From Heligmosomoides polygyrus polygyrus (lineage: Eukaryota > Nematoda > Chromadorea > Rhabditida > Heligmosomidae), in the NCBI GenBank assembly GCA_947396885.1, contig OX377202.1:17298001-17362000 (forward strand): a stretch of DNA of 64,000 bases. Reading direction: 5' to 3'. Positions 54,150 through 64,000 of the stretch are shown one piece after another. Made by a program: the position numbers and the translations under genes. Numbering within the stretch: the first letter of the stretch is position 1; the number at the start of each line of letters is the position of its first letter. The notes below the pieces were generated by a model. That model worked only from the letters and a program-made list of their open reading frames with translations. It did no database searches and was not told the DNA's origin.

Positions 54150-55010
54150 GGAATTAACTTGTGATGTATAGGCACTTACTCCGGTTGTTCATTGCTGGAT
54201 TCTTGGTAAGAGCCCAGAATGCCTCTAATGCCTTCCTTGCAGACACTTCCTCTTCAATGGCCAGAATTGTGCATTTGACACCGCAGTCGATGCCATCATG
54301 CGCGTGCAATCTATGCCTACAAAGAGGACTCCTTAAAAAGCCACGCCTTTTATTGCTAGGTTTCTTTTACGCGCACTGCTAGCGACTTACCGTTTCTCCA
54401 ATGTACTTAGCGTTACAGTCCATGCACTCAACCTCGTAGATTACTCATGCTCTCAAGCAGTCCCCTGCACTACCGTTTGGACATGTAATGCAGTTTTCCG
54501 AGCCACATTGCTTGACGTAAAGCCTATTACGGACTAGCTGCCGACTGATTTTATCATTGAGAGTGTTAACTATGTAGGATGACATCATTTTGCAGCTGTG
54601 CTCCTACAATAGCCCTTTGCAATGCAGCTCTGGCGTTGTCGGAGAGAAGGGGACCTCAAACCGCAACATATCTAGACGAGGTCTTTCTCTCTGGTTAGTG
54701 TGAAATCGTCGCTGTCGATGAGAAGCCGTGTAACCATTTGAGATGGCAATATCCGAGGCTAGATGGAAAAACTCTTACGCTCTTGAGGACCTGAGCACAT
54801 TCTTGTTGCCGTTCGGAACATGTTTCCAATAACGGCTTGTTTAACGGCGCAGGATGAGCAGATCTCGCATGGATCAAAACGCATTTTGAGCTCGGTTTAT
54901 GGTACCATTTTATACTGGTCTGTGTGTTCAGATAAGCGAACCAACCGTTCTTTGGGACCTCCCTGGTAAGCCCAATGTACTGCGATTGTTGGTTCAACAT
55001 TCTAAAACAC
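54150..55010 (-). pseudogene. Penelope-like element: reverse transcriptase end and GIY-YIG endonuclease remnant
   Basis: On the minus strand from about 55000: REVPKNGWFAYLNTQ and IKWYHKPSSKCVLIHARSAH, the end of a Penelope-type RT. After frameshifts, QLVRNRLYVKQCGSENCITC, CPNGSAGDCLRA, VIYEVECMDCNAKYIGET follow, the Cys-containing GIY-YIG-like endonuclease. Then KRRGFLRSPLCRHRLHAHDG and EEEVSARKALEAFWALTKNP make up the C-terminal tail. Stops occur after LRA and after TVSR, and the frame is otherwise continuous from about 54680 to 54151. Penelope-like elements are telomere- and retrotransposition-associated retroelements. This copy is dead and 5'-truncated. Confidence 0.78.
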
Positions 55011-55112
55011 GCATCTCATCACTTTCGGACTGTGCTGGAGTCACAACACAACAATCAACGACGTATCTGCGGCACAATAGGGGCCAGTGTTAGAGCATAG
55101 GGAGGCCTCTCA

Positions 55113-55207
55113 GCTTTGTACAGGCTAGGCCTTGAGTTTGGTCATTATTAAACCACAATAGGTTGGGTTTAATAATGGCCAATCTCAAGGCCTAGCCTGT
55201 ACAAAGC
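55113..55207. ncRNA. Long near-perfect hairpin (small-RNA precursor candidate or MITE)
   Basis: 55113-55153 pairs with 55167-55207: 41 bp with only two non-Watson-Crick positions, one of which can be G-U depending on strand. The loop is 13 nt. No promoter is identified. The pairing is certain; the ncRNA role is inference. Confidence 0.45.
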
Positions 55208-55483
55208 CGTGGTTTGAATCAAGTTCATTCCAAGGCTGCGGATGCCAGCGTTTGTAGCAGAGGCGTAAACAACATCATCCCTCAGGATGTCAAAACAATG
55301 CCGAGATCGCCAATAGGACGGTCGGAAGTGTTCATCAAGGCCCAAATGAGGAACACGAAGGTCTTTCAGCGATCAAGAACCACTCAACAATTCTTGCACG
55401 TCTCTGGAACAGGTGCAAACTGCATCGGGACGCTAAAGTTGTATGGCGCACAAATAGATGTCTACCTATGTGAATAGGTGTGC

Positions 55484-55776
55484 GTGTAGCGCAGTCGGAG
55501 GAGGCGCGACTGTCGCGTGCACCCGATACCAGGTTTCTGGTTCGGATTTCCCGCCCAGGCCAACCAAGCCTTCCATCCCTCCGGGGTCGGTGAATTGGTA
55601 CCAGACTTGTCTGGGAAGGATAGAGCGCTGACTTGTTCATCGGCTGGCCACCGCAAGTCATTGTATGGCCAAATACGAATTCATGCCGCCTCCACGACAT
55701 CTCGTAGAAGTAGAATGCGCTGGCGCATCCCAGAAGGGATTGAGTAACGCCGTCCTTTATCCTTATCCTTATCCTA
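55484..55776 (+). repeat. tRNA-derived SINE, full length
   Basis: Close to the family consensus: gtgtagcgcagtcggaggag head, ggttcggatttcc B-box region, complete body and a long tail of ttatcc repeats. Best reference copy in the window. Confidence 0.88.
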
Positions 55777-57694
55777 TGTGAATGCTGTTTCAGGTATCAA
55801 AAGATTTGGAAGGATCCGCCTAACTCAATTAACGGCTTAATTTCAAAGGTTCCTTCGATATCGAAAAATAGCAATGCCAGAAGTATTCCTGAAACTCAGC
55901 TTGCTCTTCAGAAGGCGATGCTTCGAATTTGGCAGGGGATTCAGAGCGTACATTTTAATTGGCTATTAAATATGTAAGTGGCAGTAATGGCAAATGTCTT
56001 CCTTGAATGAGGTGCAGAAAGTGTTTCGACTCCGTTGAATCTTAGCAGGCCCTTTATCTGTGGCGTATGATTTAAGTTAGAGAGGCTTCAAAAGTCAGTG
56101 ATAGAATAAGACGAAACGGGAGGGGGGGGGGGGTGGAAGGCATGCCGACTGAGCTTATGCAAGCAGCCGAAAGGCTGGTAAATCACTATCGGATGCAGAA
56201 AGAACATCACACGGAAGAGTGAACCGAATAAGGCTTCCACACCAAACTTAGCTCAACGGCTTAGGAGACCCAACACCACGAATAAAAGCAGAAAATGTTT
56301 GCATTAAAGAGCAAAATAAATTGAAAAAATTTGTAGAGATAACGTTCCACCCATTATGAAAGACTGAATGAATGCCGATGTGGCTACCGTGTTCCCCCTC
56401 CGTACAACCTACTGCAATATTTATGCGCTTTTGAAACTCAGCTGTTCTCAGCTGCTTGAAGCTCACTCATATTATAAGAACGTGTGAAAGCGCTACCTTC
56501 GACGCCTTTGGAAAACTATAAAAAATACTTGAACACAGACTTTTTATAGCGAAGCTCTAAACTCCCATTTCTACGAGCTTTACTCCTCTCATCTCTTGAA
56601 GATACATTATAGAATTTTCCTGTCGAATTGGAAATTTATGCAATTTTTACGCCAAGCAAGACACTTTTCAAACCAAATTGGCCACTTTGCAAATTACGCA
56701 AAACATCTTCAACGTGATTTGGAAAGCGTCATTTTTTTTATCAAAACGAGCTTCATCCACACTATAACAAAAACTCCACAAGAAACGCTAGAGTACTGTC
56801 TTGTCTTGAAATATTGGATATTACTTTTTTCAAATTTTTAACTGAATTGCATTTGCAGGTGAAGGCACTGTTTGAAGTGTTGCAGAATTTTAATTTATAT
56901 CCAGCTATTGTGCGTTGCTTATTGGGGCAAATAATCTTCAGAATTCCAAAAAAGTATATCTAGATTTTCTGCATATGAAACGATTGCACCTCTTTTCGCA
57001 TTTTCGCGATTGAAACTCTTTTACAGAGGAAAAAGCCATCTGAGGGCGTTCGTATTTCCCAACCCGATGGAACAGAAAGCTATATGTTTTCCCTCAGGTT
57101 GAACATTTTTCCATATTTACAAAATGATGGCCTCATATTGTAACCTTTGAGATTTCACATTACAAGGATAACACCTAAAGTGGATGCGGACGAAATATGC
57201 AGTACTGGTTGATAATGCACCGAAAGCTATGAAGCGAAGAGGAGTTACAAAGTTGACGGGCTTTCTCATTTGGCTGGACTTCAGACTAATCCGCTGTGTG
57301 CAAAATAGACATCTCTCAAACACTTTAATCAAATGGAGATTTAAAAAATGGAAAAGATATGACAAATGAAAGATAACAAGAAAATGTATATGGCATGCAG
57401 CGCCAACGCAGTTTTTTATCAGTTTTTGGCCTCGTTCTTGAAATAGAACACTACTGCAAGGCCAAGTGCAAAGAAAGATTAGGACAATTTAGCTTCTTCG
57501 ACACCTCCTCTCTTAGTGTCTTGTCCTTTGCTGCTCAAAAATAGGCACCGCAACTCTGCAAAATATATCCACGTTTTCCCAAAGGAAGCGCTAAAGCAGC
57601 TATTTGCAGAATCACGAGCTAGACCTCCGTTTCTCTCGAGGAGTCGGCATTTAAATTATGTGGTTGTTCGCCAATTCAAGCCAAGACTTAGGAA
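55777..57694. other. Anonymous AT-rich stretch
   Basis: No supported gene. Near 56660-56730 a block with cacttttcaaaccaaattgg resembles the ends of the AT-rich TIR elements at 25.7 and 38 kb, so a third copy may begin here. Confidence 0.35.
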
Positions 57695-57994
57695 ATAAAA
57701 GGATAATGGTTAAAGAACGGCGTTACTCAATCCCTTCTGGGATGCGTCAGCGCATTTTACTTCTACGAGATGTCGTGGAGGCGATAGGAATGCGTATTTG
57801 GCCATACAATGACTTGCGGTGGCCAGCCGATGAACAAGTCAGCGCTCTATCCTTTCCAGACACGTCTGGTACCAATTCACCGACCCCGGAGGGATGGAAG
57901 GCTTGGTTGGCCTGGGCGGAAAATCCGAACAGGAACCTGGTATCGGGTGCACGCAACCGTCGGCGCCTCTTCCGACTGCGCTACACGCGCCCAC
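57695..57994 (-). repeat. tRNA-derived SINE, full length
   Basis: Head at 57994 (gggcgcgtgtagcgcagtcg), B-box region ggttcctgttcggattttcc with one base lost, complete body, and tail complement ggataatggttaaagaacgg at 57699. Confidence 0.85.
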
Positions 57995-58603
57995 TAAGGA
58001 AGTAGCACTGAGGAATAATGATTTGGCCTTCAAACTTTATCTGAAAATCATTTTCTGCTTTCGCAAAAATTTTCTTCTGAGTGTTTTCTTCTCCAAAAAA
58101 CTTTTTTTGCTGAGCGTTTTTTTCTCTAAAAAACTAATTCAAGAGCAAGAGACATTTTGCACGCCAGAATGCGTTACCGTTCTTTTGTAACTCTGCAAAA
58201 GCTAATGTTAAAGATAAACATGCGCGCTGCCCGTAAAGGATGGTTTATCTGATTGATTTGAACCAGCATTCTACAAGCTTAAATAAATAAATAAATTTAA
58301 ATTTAATTAATTAAATAAATAATAGCTGGCTGATGTGGACAGGTAGCCTTGGTGTGGACCTGAACAAGAGTAAGCGACAAATTCACACATTTAGAGGGGC
58401 ATGCTCTTTTCTTCCGGCTCTGCTGCAAGTTGTGCCACTTGTTCCCCTAGTTCAAAATTGGTAGCCAAAGGGTTGCAACTGCCGGGTGATTTGTTGTTCT
58501 CGTTGTTTTAGTGTTGTCTTCTTTTCATTGCATGGCTTGTTTCGATCTTGTTTTCTGGCGTTTTGTGCACGTCTATGTGACGTAAAAATAAATAAATAAA
58601 GCT

Positions 58604-58868
58604 TGACATTAGTCAATCCTTTTGCGCCACGCACTCTACTTTTGCGGGATGCCATGAAAACCACTTGAATGCGTATTTCTGAGCTATATAATGAGTTGCG
58701 ATGGCCAGACGATGAACAAATAAGCGCTTTACTCTCCCAGGCAAGTCTGATACCGATTCACTTTCCACGGAAGAATGAAAGGCTTGTTTGGTCTGGGCTG
58801 GATTCCCGAAGCAAGAAGCTGATGTCGTGTACACGCGGCAGCCGGTGCCTCCTCATGTTGCGCTAACA
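58604..58868 (-). repeat. Diverged SINE
   Basis: Block order intact, but the A box region reads tgttagcgcaacatgagg and the body is heavily substituted; preceded by an (aaat)n tract at 58588. Confidence 0.65.
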
Positions 58869-59295
58869 TCGTTATAAAAGTAGGTTTGATAAAAGTTTGA
58901 ATTTTTAAAAGATATTCGGCCTGATTTGCGAAGCTTTTAATTTTAATTTTAATTTTTTTAACACAATTACTTCCGAGTCTCAAACTTGGGTAATTACTTC
59001 TGTTCATCTATACTAACTCAAGCAAGGAGTTTCGAATAGACAACACCTGTACTGCTTACATAGTAAATGAATACAATTTGTAATGATGCCTGAGAAGGAA
59101 GATTAAAACCAAAAGTGATTTTTAGATATTTGACTAATTCCATTCCTTTGTGGTGCCCTAGAAGTTATATATGCTCTTTTCTTCTACTCAAAACAGTTAC
59201 GAATGAACAAAAGAATGGTCCAGTCAGCAGCAAGTGCAATAACGAAACAGCTGAACCCTTCATAATTCAAAACCTGTGGCCCAGTACAACAGTAA
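58869..59295. other. Anonymous stretch
   Basis: No supported feature before the fold-back mariner fragment. Confidence 0.35.
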
Positions 59296-60053
59296 GTTAG
59301 CTCATGAGGCACCCTGTCGAAGTGGGTGCCTCATGAGCTGACCGATGAGCAGCGTCTGGCACGTTTCGGCAGCTGCTCAACCTGCTAGATGCTTCAAAAA
59401 TGAACCTTTTGTAAGCCAAATTATACCTGTAGACAAAAGATGGGTACTCTGCGATAAAAGGAAGCGGGGATTTCTCTGGGTAGATTGCTCCTCCAACTTC
59501 CATTCCTAAACCCGACTTTCATCCTAAAAAAGTTACGCTTACGTTGCGGCGGTGTTGCAAAGGTGTAATCCATTACGGCTTTTTGCAACCTATTCAGGCA
59601 GTCACAGCAGAGTGCTACTGCTGTGATTTAGATCAAATATATGAGAAGTTGCAGGAATTGTGGCCGGCAGTGGTGAGTAAAGGAGGAGCGTTCCTGTTGT
59701 AGGACAGTGCAAGTCCACACACCTCACAAGTCACTAGGACCAAAATTGACCCATTTAGGTATCGAAGTCCTCCCTCACCCATCATACTCTACCCACCTTT
59801 CCTCCACTGAATATTACTTCTTCCGAGTTCTTTATTCCCATTCAGAAACAATTCACTAATTTGATCAATGTTGAATGCGCTCTCCTTGATTTCGTTAGTT
59901 CCTGCAATTCTAAAGAGTTTTATTACCTGTTCATTGGAAGAAATGTATAGATTCTGGTGGCTTTTACTTCGCCTAATAATGTTGTGTTTAAGCTGAGTTA
60001 TAGCAGTTTGAAGTAAGTGGTCTGTTTCAGCGATTAATTTTGCGCCAGCCTAA
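59296..60053 (+). mobile_element. 5'-truncated mariner with fold-back end
   Basis: 59315-60053 matches the 3' two-thirds of the mariner at 19382-20616, from tgtcgaagtggg to the right TIR (aattttgcgccagcctaa), followed by TA at 60054-60055. The left TIR and HTH region are missing. Instead 59296-59314 is an inverted copy of 59324-59342. Catalytic remnants: VDKRWVLCDKRKRG retains the first Asp position; HSLDNYF-like third motif region is out of frame. Confidence 0.82.
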
Positions 60054-60689
60054 TATGTCCATATTCAAAGAATTGCATAATCGGGCACCATCAATGCCCC
60101 ATGCGTCTCTACCGCATGACAGAATAAACCAGCGAATCATCTTCTTTCTAACGACCCGAAGGACGTCAAATCACTCGCTCGAACCTGCGACGATGATGTT
60201 CAACGGGCATGGTGTTAAGCAACACGGAGTCTTCTCCTATCCTACCTCCATGGATTGAGACGGGTGGCAAATCAAAATTATCTACACTCCAAATGCCGGC
60301 TGACAAAATGCGAACAAAGTCAATGGTTAAAAAAGACATATGAAAACGGCCCTCTTAAATTTCCGGGGTCGAATGAACAAGGCACACTGCTAAGCCGTAA
60401 GAAAGATGGCACTGATAGCCACATCGTTGCAACGTCTTGGAGGGTAATTGCTTAGAAAAAAGAGGCTGATTTCCTCAATTATGGAAATCTGATAGAAAAG
60501 AAGTGAGTGCACCCTTCGATTAGTCGGAAATAGCACATCTGCAAAAAACGCCATTTCTTTACTGAAAAAGCGTGAAGTGCAGAGCTTTCTATCTATAGTG
60601 TCATTAAATGCACAAGAAGTCGATGTTTTGGAAGTTTACTGTTGATATTTACATATTCATCCATTTATTTATTGTCAATTTAAACCACA
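60054..60689. other. Anonymous stretch
   Basis: No supported gene. A B-box-like ggttcgagcga occurs on the minus strand near 60177-60188 without a matching A box or tRNA fold. Confidence 0.35.
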
Positions 60690-60994
60690 TGGGGCGCATG
60701 GAGCGCAGTCGGAGGAGGCGCCTGCTGTCGCCTGCACCCGATACCAGGTTCCCGGTTCGGATTTCCCGCCCAGACCAACCAAGCCTTCCATCCCTCCGGG
60801 GTCGCTGAATTGGTACCAGACTTGTCTGGGAAGGATAAAGCACTGACTTGTTCATCAGCTGGCCACCGCAACTCATTGTATGGCCAAATACGCATTCAAC
60901 ACGCCTCGGCGACGTACCGTAGAAGAGGAATGCGTGGCTGATTCCAAAAAGGATTGAATAACGCCATTCTTTATCCTTTTATCCTTTATCCCAA
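60690..60994 (+). repeat. tRNA-derived SINE, full length
   Basis: Head gcgcatggagcgcagtcgga, ggttcggatttcc, complete body, and tail tttatccttttatcctttat near 60971. Confidence 0.86.
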
Positions 60995-61899
60995 TTCAAA
61001 CCATTAGAAGAGAGAAATTCACAGGAGGAGGAAAATAAATTGGTTATTGAAAGAGAACATGAAATAAAAGAAAAAGAAACAAAAAGGGAAATAGAACAAG
61101 GATAGGATTCGCGAATAACTGATGAAGGTCAGGAAAAGCTGAAGGCTTAACTGATGCGCATATCGTGCATGTAAAAGAGGAGGCCGTTTGTACTTTGCTG
61201 AGACAGTTAGAGTGCAGTCGGCGATGAGAAAAGAACACCGCGAGGCGAAAAATAAAGGGCTTACGATTCTACTACATACCATAGGTGCTAGACTAGCTTT
61301 AACCTATGTGGGGTGGGCCTAGTAAGTGTTGACGAGTGAAAGTTAGTACGCACCCCAGAATGTTACCCCGAAGGGAGGTCATAAGCGCTTACCTGCTCGC
61401 GTTTCAATTGAAATATGGTTGGTAGAAGACTCAAGACATACAGTGTCTCAGGTCCATAACAGTTCGTTTAAGAAATGCTCTGTTGATCTCGTGTGCTTCC
61501 TCTGGAACTTCAGAAGAGTGTGGTCTGTCGGATGACACACATGAAATGCAGCTTACAAGAGTCCAGTGCCCAGTCGTCATAATCAGCTACTAGAGTTGAA
61601 AAGATCTTATTCAGTGAGCAATGAACAAACGAAGTTTGGAAATAGTGAAGAGTAAAGCATGGTATACAGTTCAGTTAGAGTAAACCAAATCTTACACAGA
61701 TTACAGCATTCTTTGCCATTTGCTCACCTAAGAAGAATTTACGAAGTGTATAAGCAACTCTGCAGACCTTGTCGCAGCATTTACTAAGGAATTTCAATTT
61801 TCTTGAAAATTTTGTTTTCTATTTGGAAAAAAATTATTAAGCCATCTGATTCTTTTGGCCTACATAGTGTCATTTTCCTCCGCTCAAAATATAACGATA
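60995..61899. other. Anonymous stretch
   Basis: Purine-rich from 61005 to 61110 (gaaaaagaaac-type); no supported gene. Confidence 0.35.
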
Positions 61900-62183
61900 G
61901 AGGCATAAGGACGGCGTTACTCATTTCCTTTTGGTATGCGTCACACATTCTACTTCTACTATGTAGATGTCGAGGAGGCGATTTGGAATATTATATTTGG
62001 CCATACAATGGCTTACGGTAGCGAGCCGATTAGCAAATCAGTTCTTTATACTTTCCAGAAAAGTCTGGTACCAATTCGTAGGCTTGGTATGATGGAGGGT
62101 TAGATTGGCATCCGAACCGGGAATCTGGTATCGAGTGCACGTGATAGCCGGGAACCTCCTCCAACTGCGCTAAAAGCCCTCTT
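61900..62183 (-). repeat. Diverged SINE
   Basis: Minus-strand copy with the head at 62183, degraded A box (tttagcgcagttgg) and an intact B-box-like cggttcggatgcc; body and tail recognisable. Confidence 0.7.
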
Positions 62184-62331
62184 AAACGTGCAACAATATC
62201 AAGAGAACAATGATGGGAAGTTTCCAGAGCACCTTATGGATTCTATTGCGGTCTCCTGCCATTTTGGAAATGCCGTTGATTTCTGTAAGATTCAGCTGCG
62301 TTTTCCTTACGAGGAGCTGTCTTTATTATGT

Positions 62332-62372
62332 TGAATGCATGGCGCATCCCGCAAAGCGATTGAGCAACGCTG
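62332..62372 (+). repeat. SINE 3' end fragment
   Basis: aatgcatggcgcatcccgca and agcgattgagcaacgctgac match the last unique part of the SINE body. Confidence 0.55.
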
Positions 62373-63235
62373 ACAACTGTTCTTTTTTCTTTGAGAAATT
62401 CCTGCTTACCTGACGAATTTTAAGTGTTGGACCAGCTGTGCTACGTGTGGTAGACTAAAAGTAAAAATTCTGCCATATAACGTGAAAGGATATAAAACGG
62501 AACGAAGAACCATACGGCTAAAAAGGGCAAGGTCCCTAAGGGCAACGGTTCATGTAGTTAGAATGCGTGCGCCAATGTAATCCTTCGACTGATGAATCGA
62601 GGAACGCCAAAGCCTGCCTGAGGGCTCTCAAACTCAGTTGAGGTCCCACGTTTTTTTTTTCTGCGACTTTGTGAACGCCGTACCAGCCGCGGTGGCTGGC
62701 AGCTGGGCCTGTTAGGAAATTCCGATGTGTGACACAGGAGAAGCTCACTGTTTGACTTTTAAGTGCTCAATTTTCAGTAAATAAGACGTCTGACGGCATA
62801 GAACAACGAAAGATTGGCCTTACTGCCCGCCATTAAGCATTTTGGCATCTGCAAATCTAGCTGGTCCGTCTGACAGTGCCACGCTTACTGCCTCTCATTC
62901 AGAATCGAACCGGTCAGATAGATGCAGAATAATATGCCACGGCTTGATGAAGAACTTTAATGCATAGTAATAGAATTCGTTTGGATGGATAGTTTCCGCC
63001 TTCATTTAAATTTTACATTCTATGAGTTAATAAGAGTTTCTCTTATATTGAACAACTGGAGCTGTTTCCCATAACAACCTTGGTATTCATGGAACAAAGC
63101 AAAAAAGTGCTAAGCAGACATGTTGCTCACACAGCCTGCCTCTCTACAACCAGCAACAAAACAGTGAACTGTAGCAAGACCAAACAAATATTCACGATAT
63201 ATACAATATTCAAAATATGTGTGACAAACACACCT
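62373..63235. other. Anonymous stretch
   Basis: No supported gene or recognised repeat. Confidence 0.35.
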
Positions 63236-63414
63236 GGATGATCATCAATGTAACCTTCCTTATGCCAGGAGTTCAAGGAGTTTGAAAACCCAGGGGTACC
63301 AACCATATGGTAAATCTGCGATAGAACCTTCAGTAGATTGTCTACATCGGTCATATTAAACTCCACACTACTTGCCATGTCAAACAACTTGACCTTTTTC
63401 ATAGCTTCTTTCAT
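63236..63414 (-). CDS. Possible coding exon of an unknown gene
   Basis: The minus-strand frame from the ATG at 63414 encodes about 59 residues of ordinary, non-repetitive composition (including NMTDVDNLLKVLSQIYHMVG) up to a fair splice-donor match (CCAG then GTGTGT) at about 63236. Beyond it the frame becomes hydrophobic and AT-rich, as expected for intron. I recognise no domain and found no clear acceptor or promoter upstream. It may be the first exon of a host gene or a chance frame. Confidence 0.25.
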
Positions 63415-64000
63415 CGGGTCGAAGAAAAAAAAACGTCTAGAGGTTTCACCAATGTCACTCTAGGAGTTTTTTGGCTTCAAGCACTTTTACAAACGTGTAT
63501 GATAGTTTTCCCGGCTATTTAAAAAACAAGTGTCATAATTCAGAACAAAGGCTCATTCCGAAGATAAATCATTATGTGAAAAAAACACGCAGCAATACGC
63601 TACACGTGACGAGCGGGAGCACTACCTCTACGCCAGCGTCGCAGCCGCACACCCACTCTTGGGGAGCCTGTAAGACTCATCGCTCTCGTGCTAGATCTCT
63701 CAGCCTCTAGTCAGGCCACCCGATTTCGACAGGCCATAACTCGCTCAGGAGTTTCAGTTTACAATTTTGACTCTCATATTCGTAATCAGCATTAAGAGCT
63801 CTTTCTAAGGATCCAGGTCTCGTATTAAAGTTCCATAGGAGGTCGAAACCCTTCCTTGGTAAGTTTCATGAAAAGTATCCTAGTGATTCAAAATGAAATA
63901 TAAAGACTCCGTTTCAACGTATTATTTTCTAGCTTTCGCCGCTTAGCGGCACCTTCATGCTTCAAAATATAGCATATGTGTAACATCGGTTAAAATGGTT
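63415..64000. other. Anonymous stretch at the right edge
   Basis: No supported feature; gccgcttagcggc (63939-63951) is a short palindrome. Confidence 0.35.

Overview
The window is eukaryotic, repeat-dense and almost free of recognisable host genes. I see no bacterial-style operons or ribosome-binding sites. Most of what can be identified is transposable-element DNA of types common in nematodes: mariner/Tc1 elements with TA target duplications, RTE-type LINE tails, a Penelope-like element, a full-length BEL/Pao LTR retrotransposon and a tRNA-derived SINE family. Together these suggest a parasitic nematode, most likely a hookworm-like strongylid. That is an inference from element types, not a species identification. 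The one confident host gene is a tRNA-Ser(GCU) at 6169-6250 (minus). A 200-base run of N at 53059-53258 is an assembly gap.

Layout. 1-6 kb: a Tc1/mariner relic (1405-2326), a split SINE, a perfect 22-bp hairpin (3478-3525), a mariner C-terminal relic and a DNA element with FN-repeat ends around an HTH remnant. 6-9.4 kb: the tRNA, then a large inverted repeat (7472-9010) whose arms carry tRNA-like Pol III promoters pointing inward, then a MITE. 10-20.6 kb: a mariner broken by a single-base insertion (12418-13704), a mariner relic interrupted by a palindromic MITE (16640-17202), two RTE tails, a MITE and a dead mariner placed almost end to end. 21-25 kb: a second promoter-bearing inverted repeat (21611-23205) with a SINE in its spacer, and a minus-strand mariner (23441-24704). 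26.5-38 kb: an 11.46-kb BEL/Pao element on the minus strand, with near-identical 862/863-bp LTRs, inserted in the A box of a SINE with a 5-bp target duplication. 38-45 kb: AT-rich TIR elements, an RTE tail, a hAT-like element and a second cagggtgcg-type mariner. 45-62 kb: at least ten SINE copies, a nested palindrome (53369-53945), a Penelope relic (54150-55010), a 41-bp near-perfect hairpin (55113-55207) and a truncated mariner with a fold-back end. 62-64 kb: nothing firm except a possible exon on the minus strand.

The most striking unexplained signal is inside the BEL/Pao element. A short strand-specific motif (coding strand CANTHCAG, most often CAATACAG) recurs dozens of times through LTRs, leader, gag, pol and the non-coding 3' region, in all reading frames. 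The second is the set of long inverted repeats whose arms contain A/B-box promoters that face one another. All coordinates and comparisons were made by eye; no alignment or database search was run.
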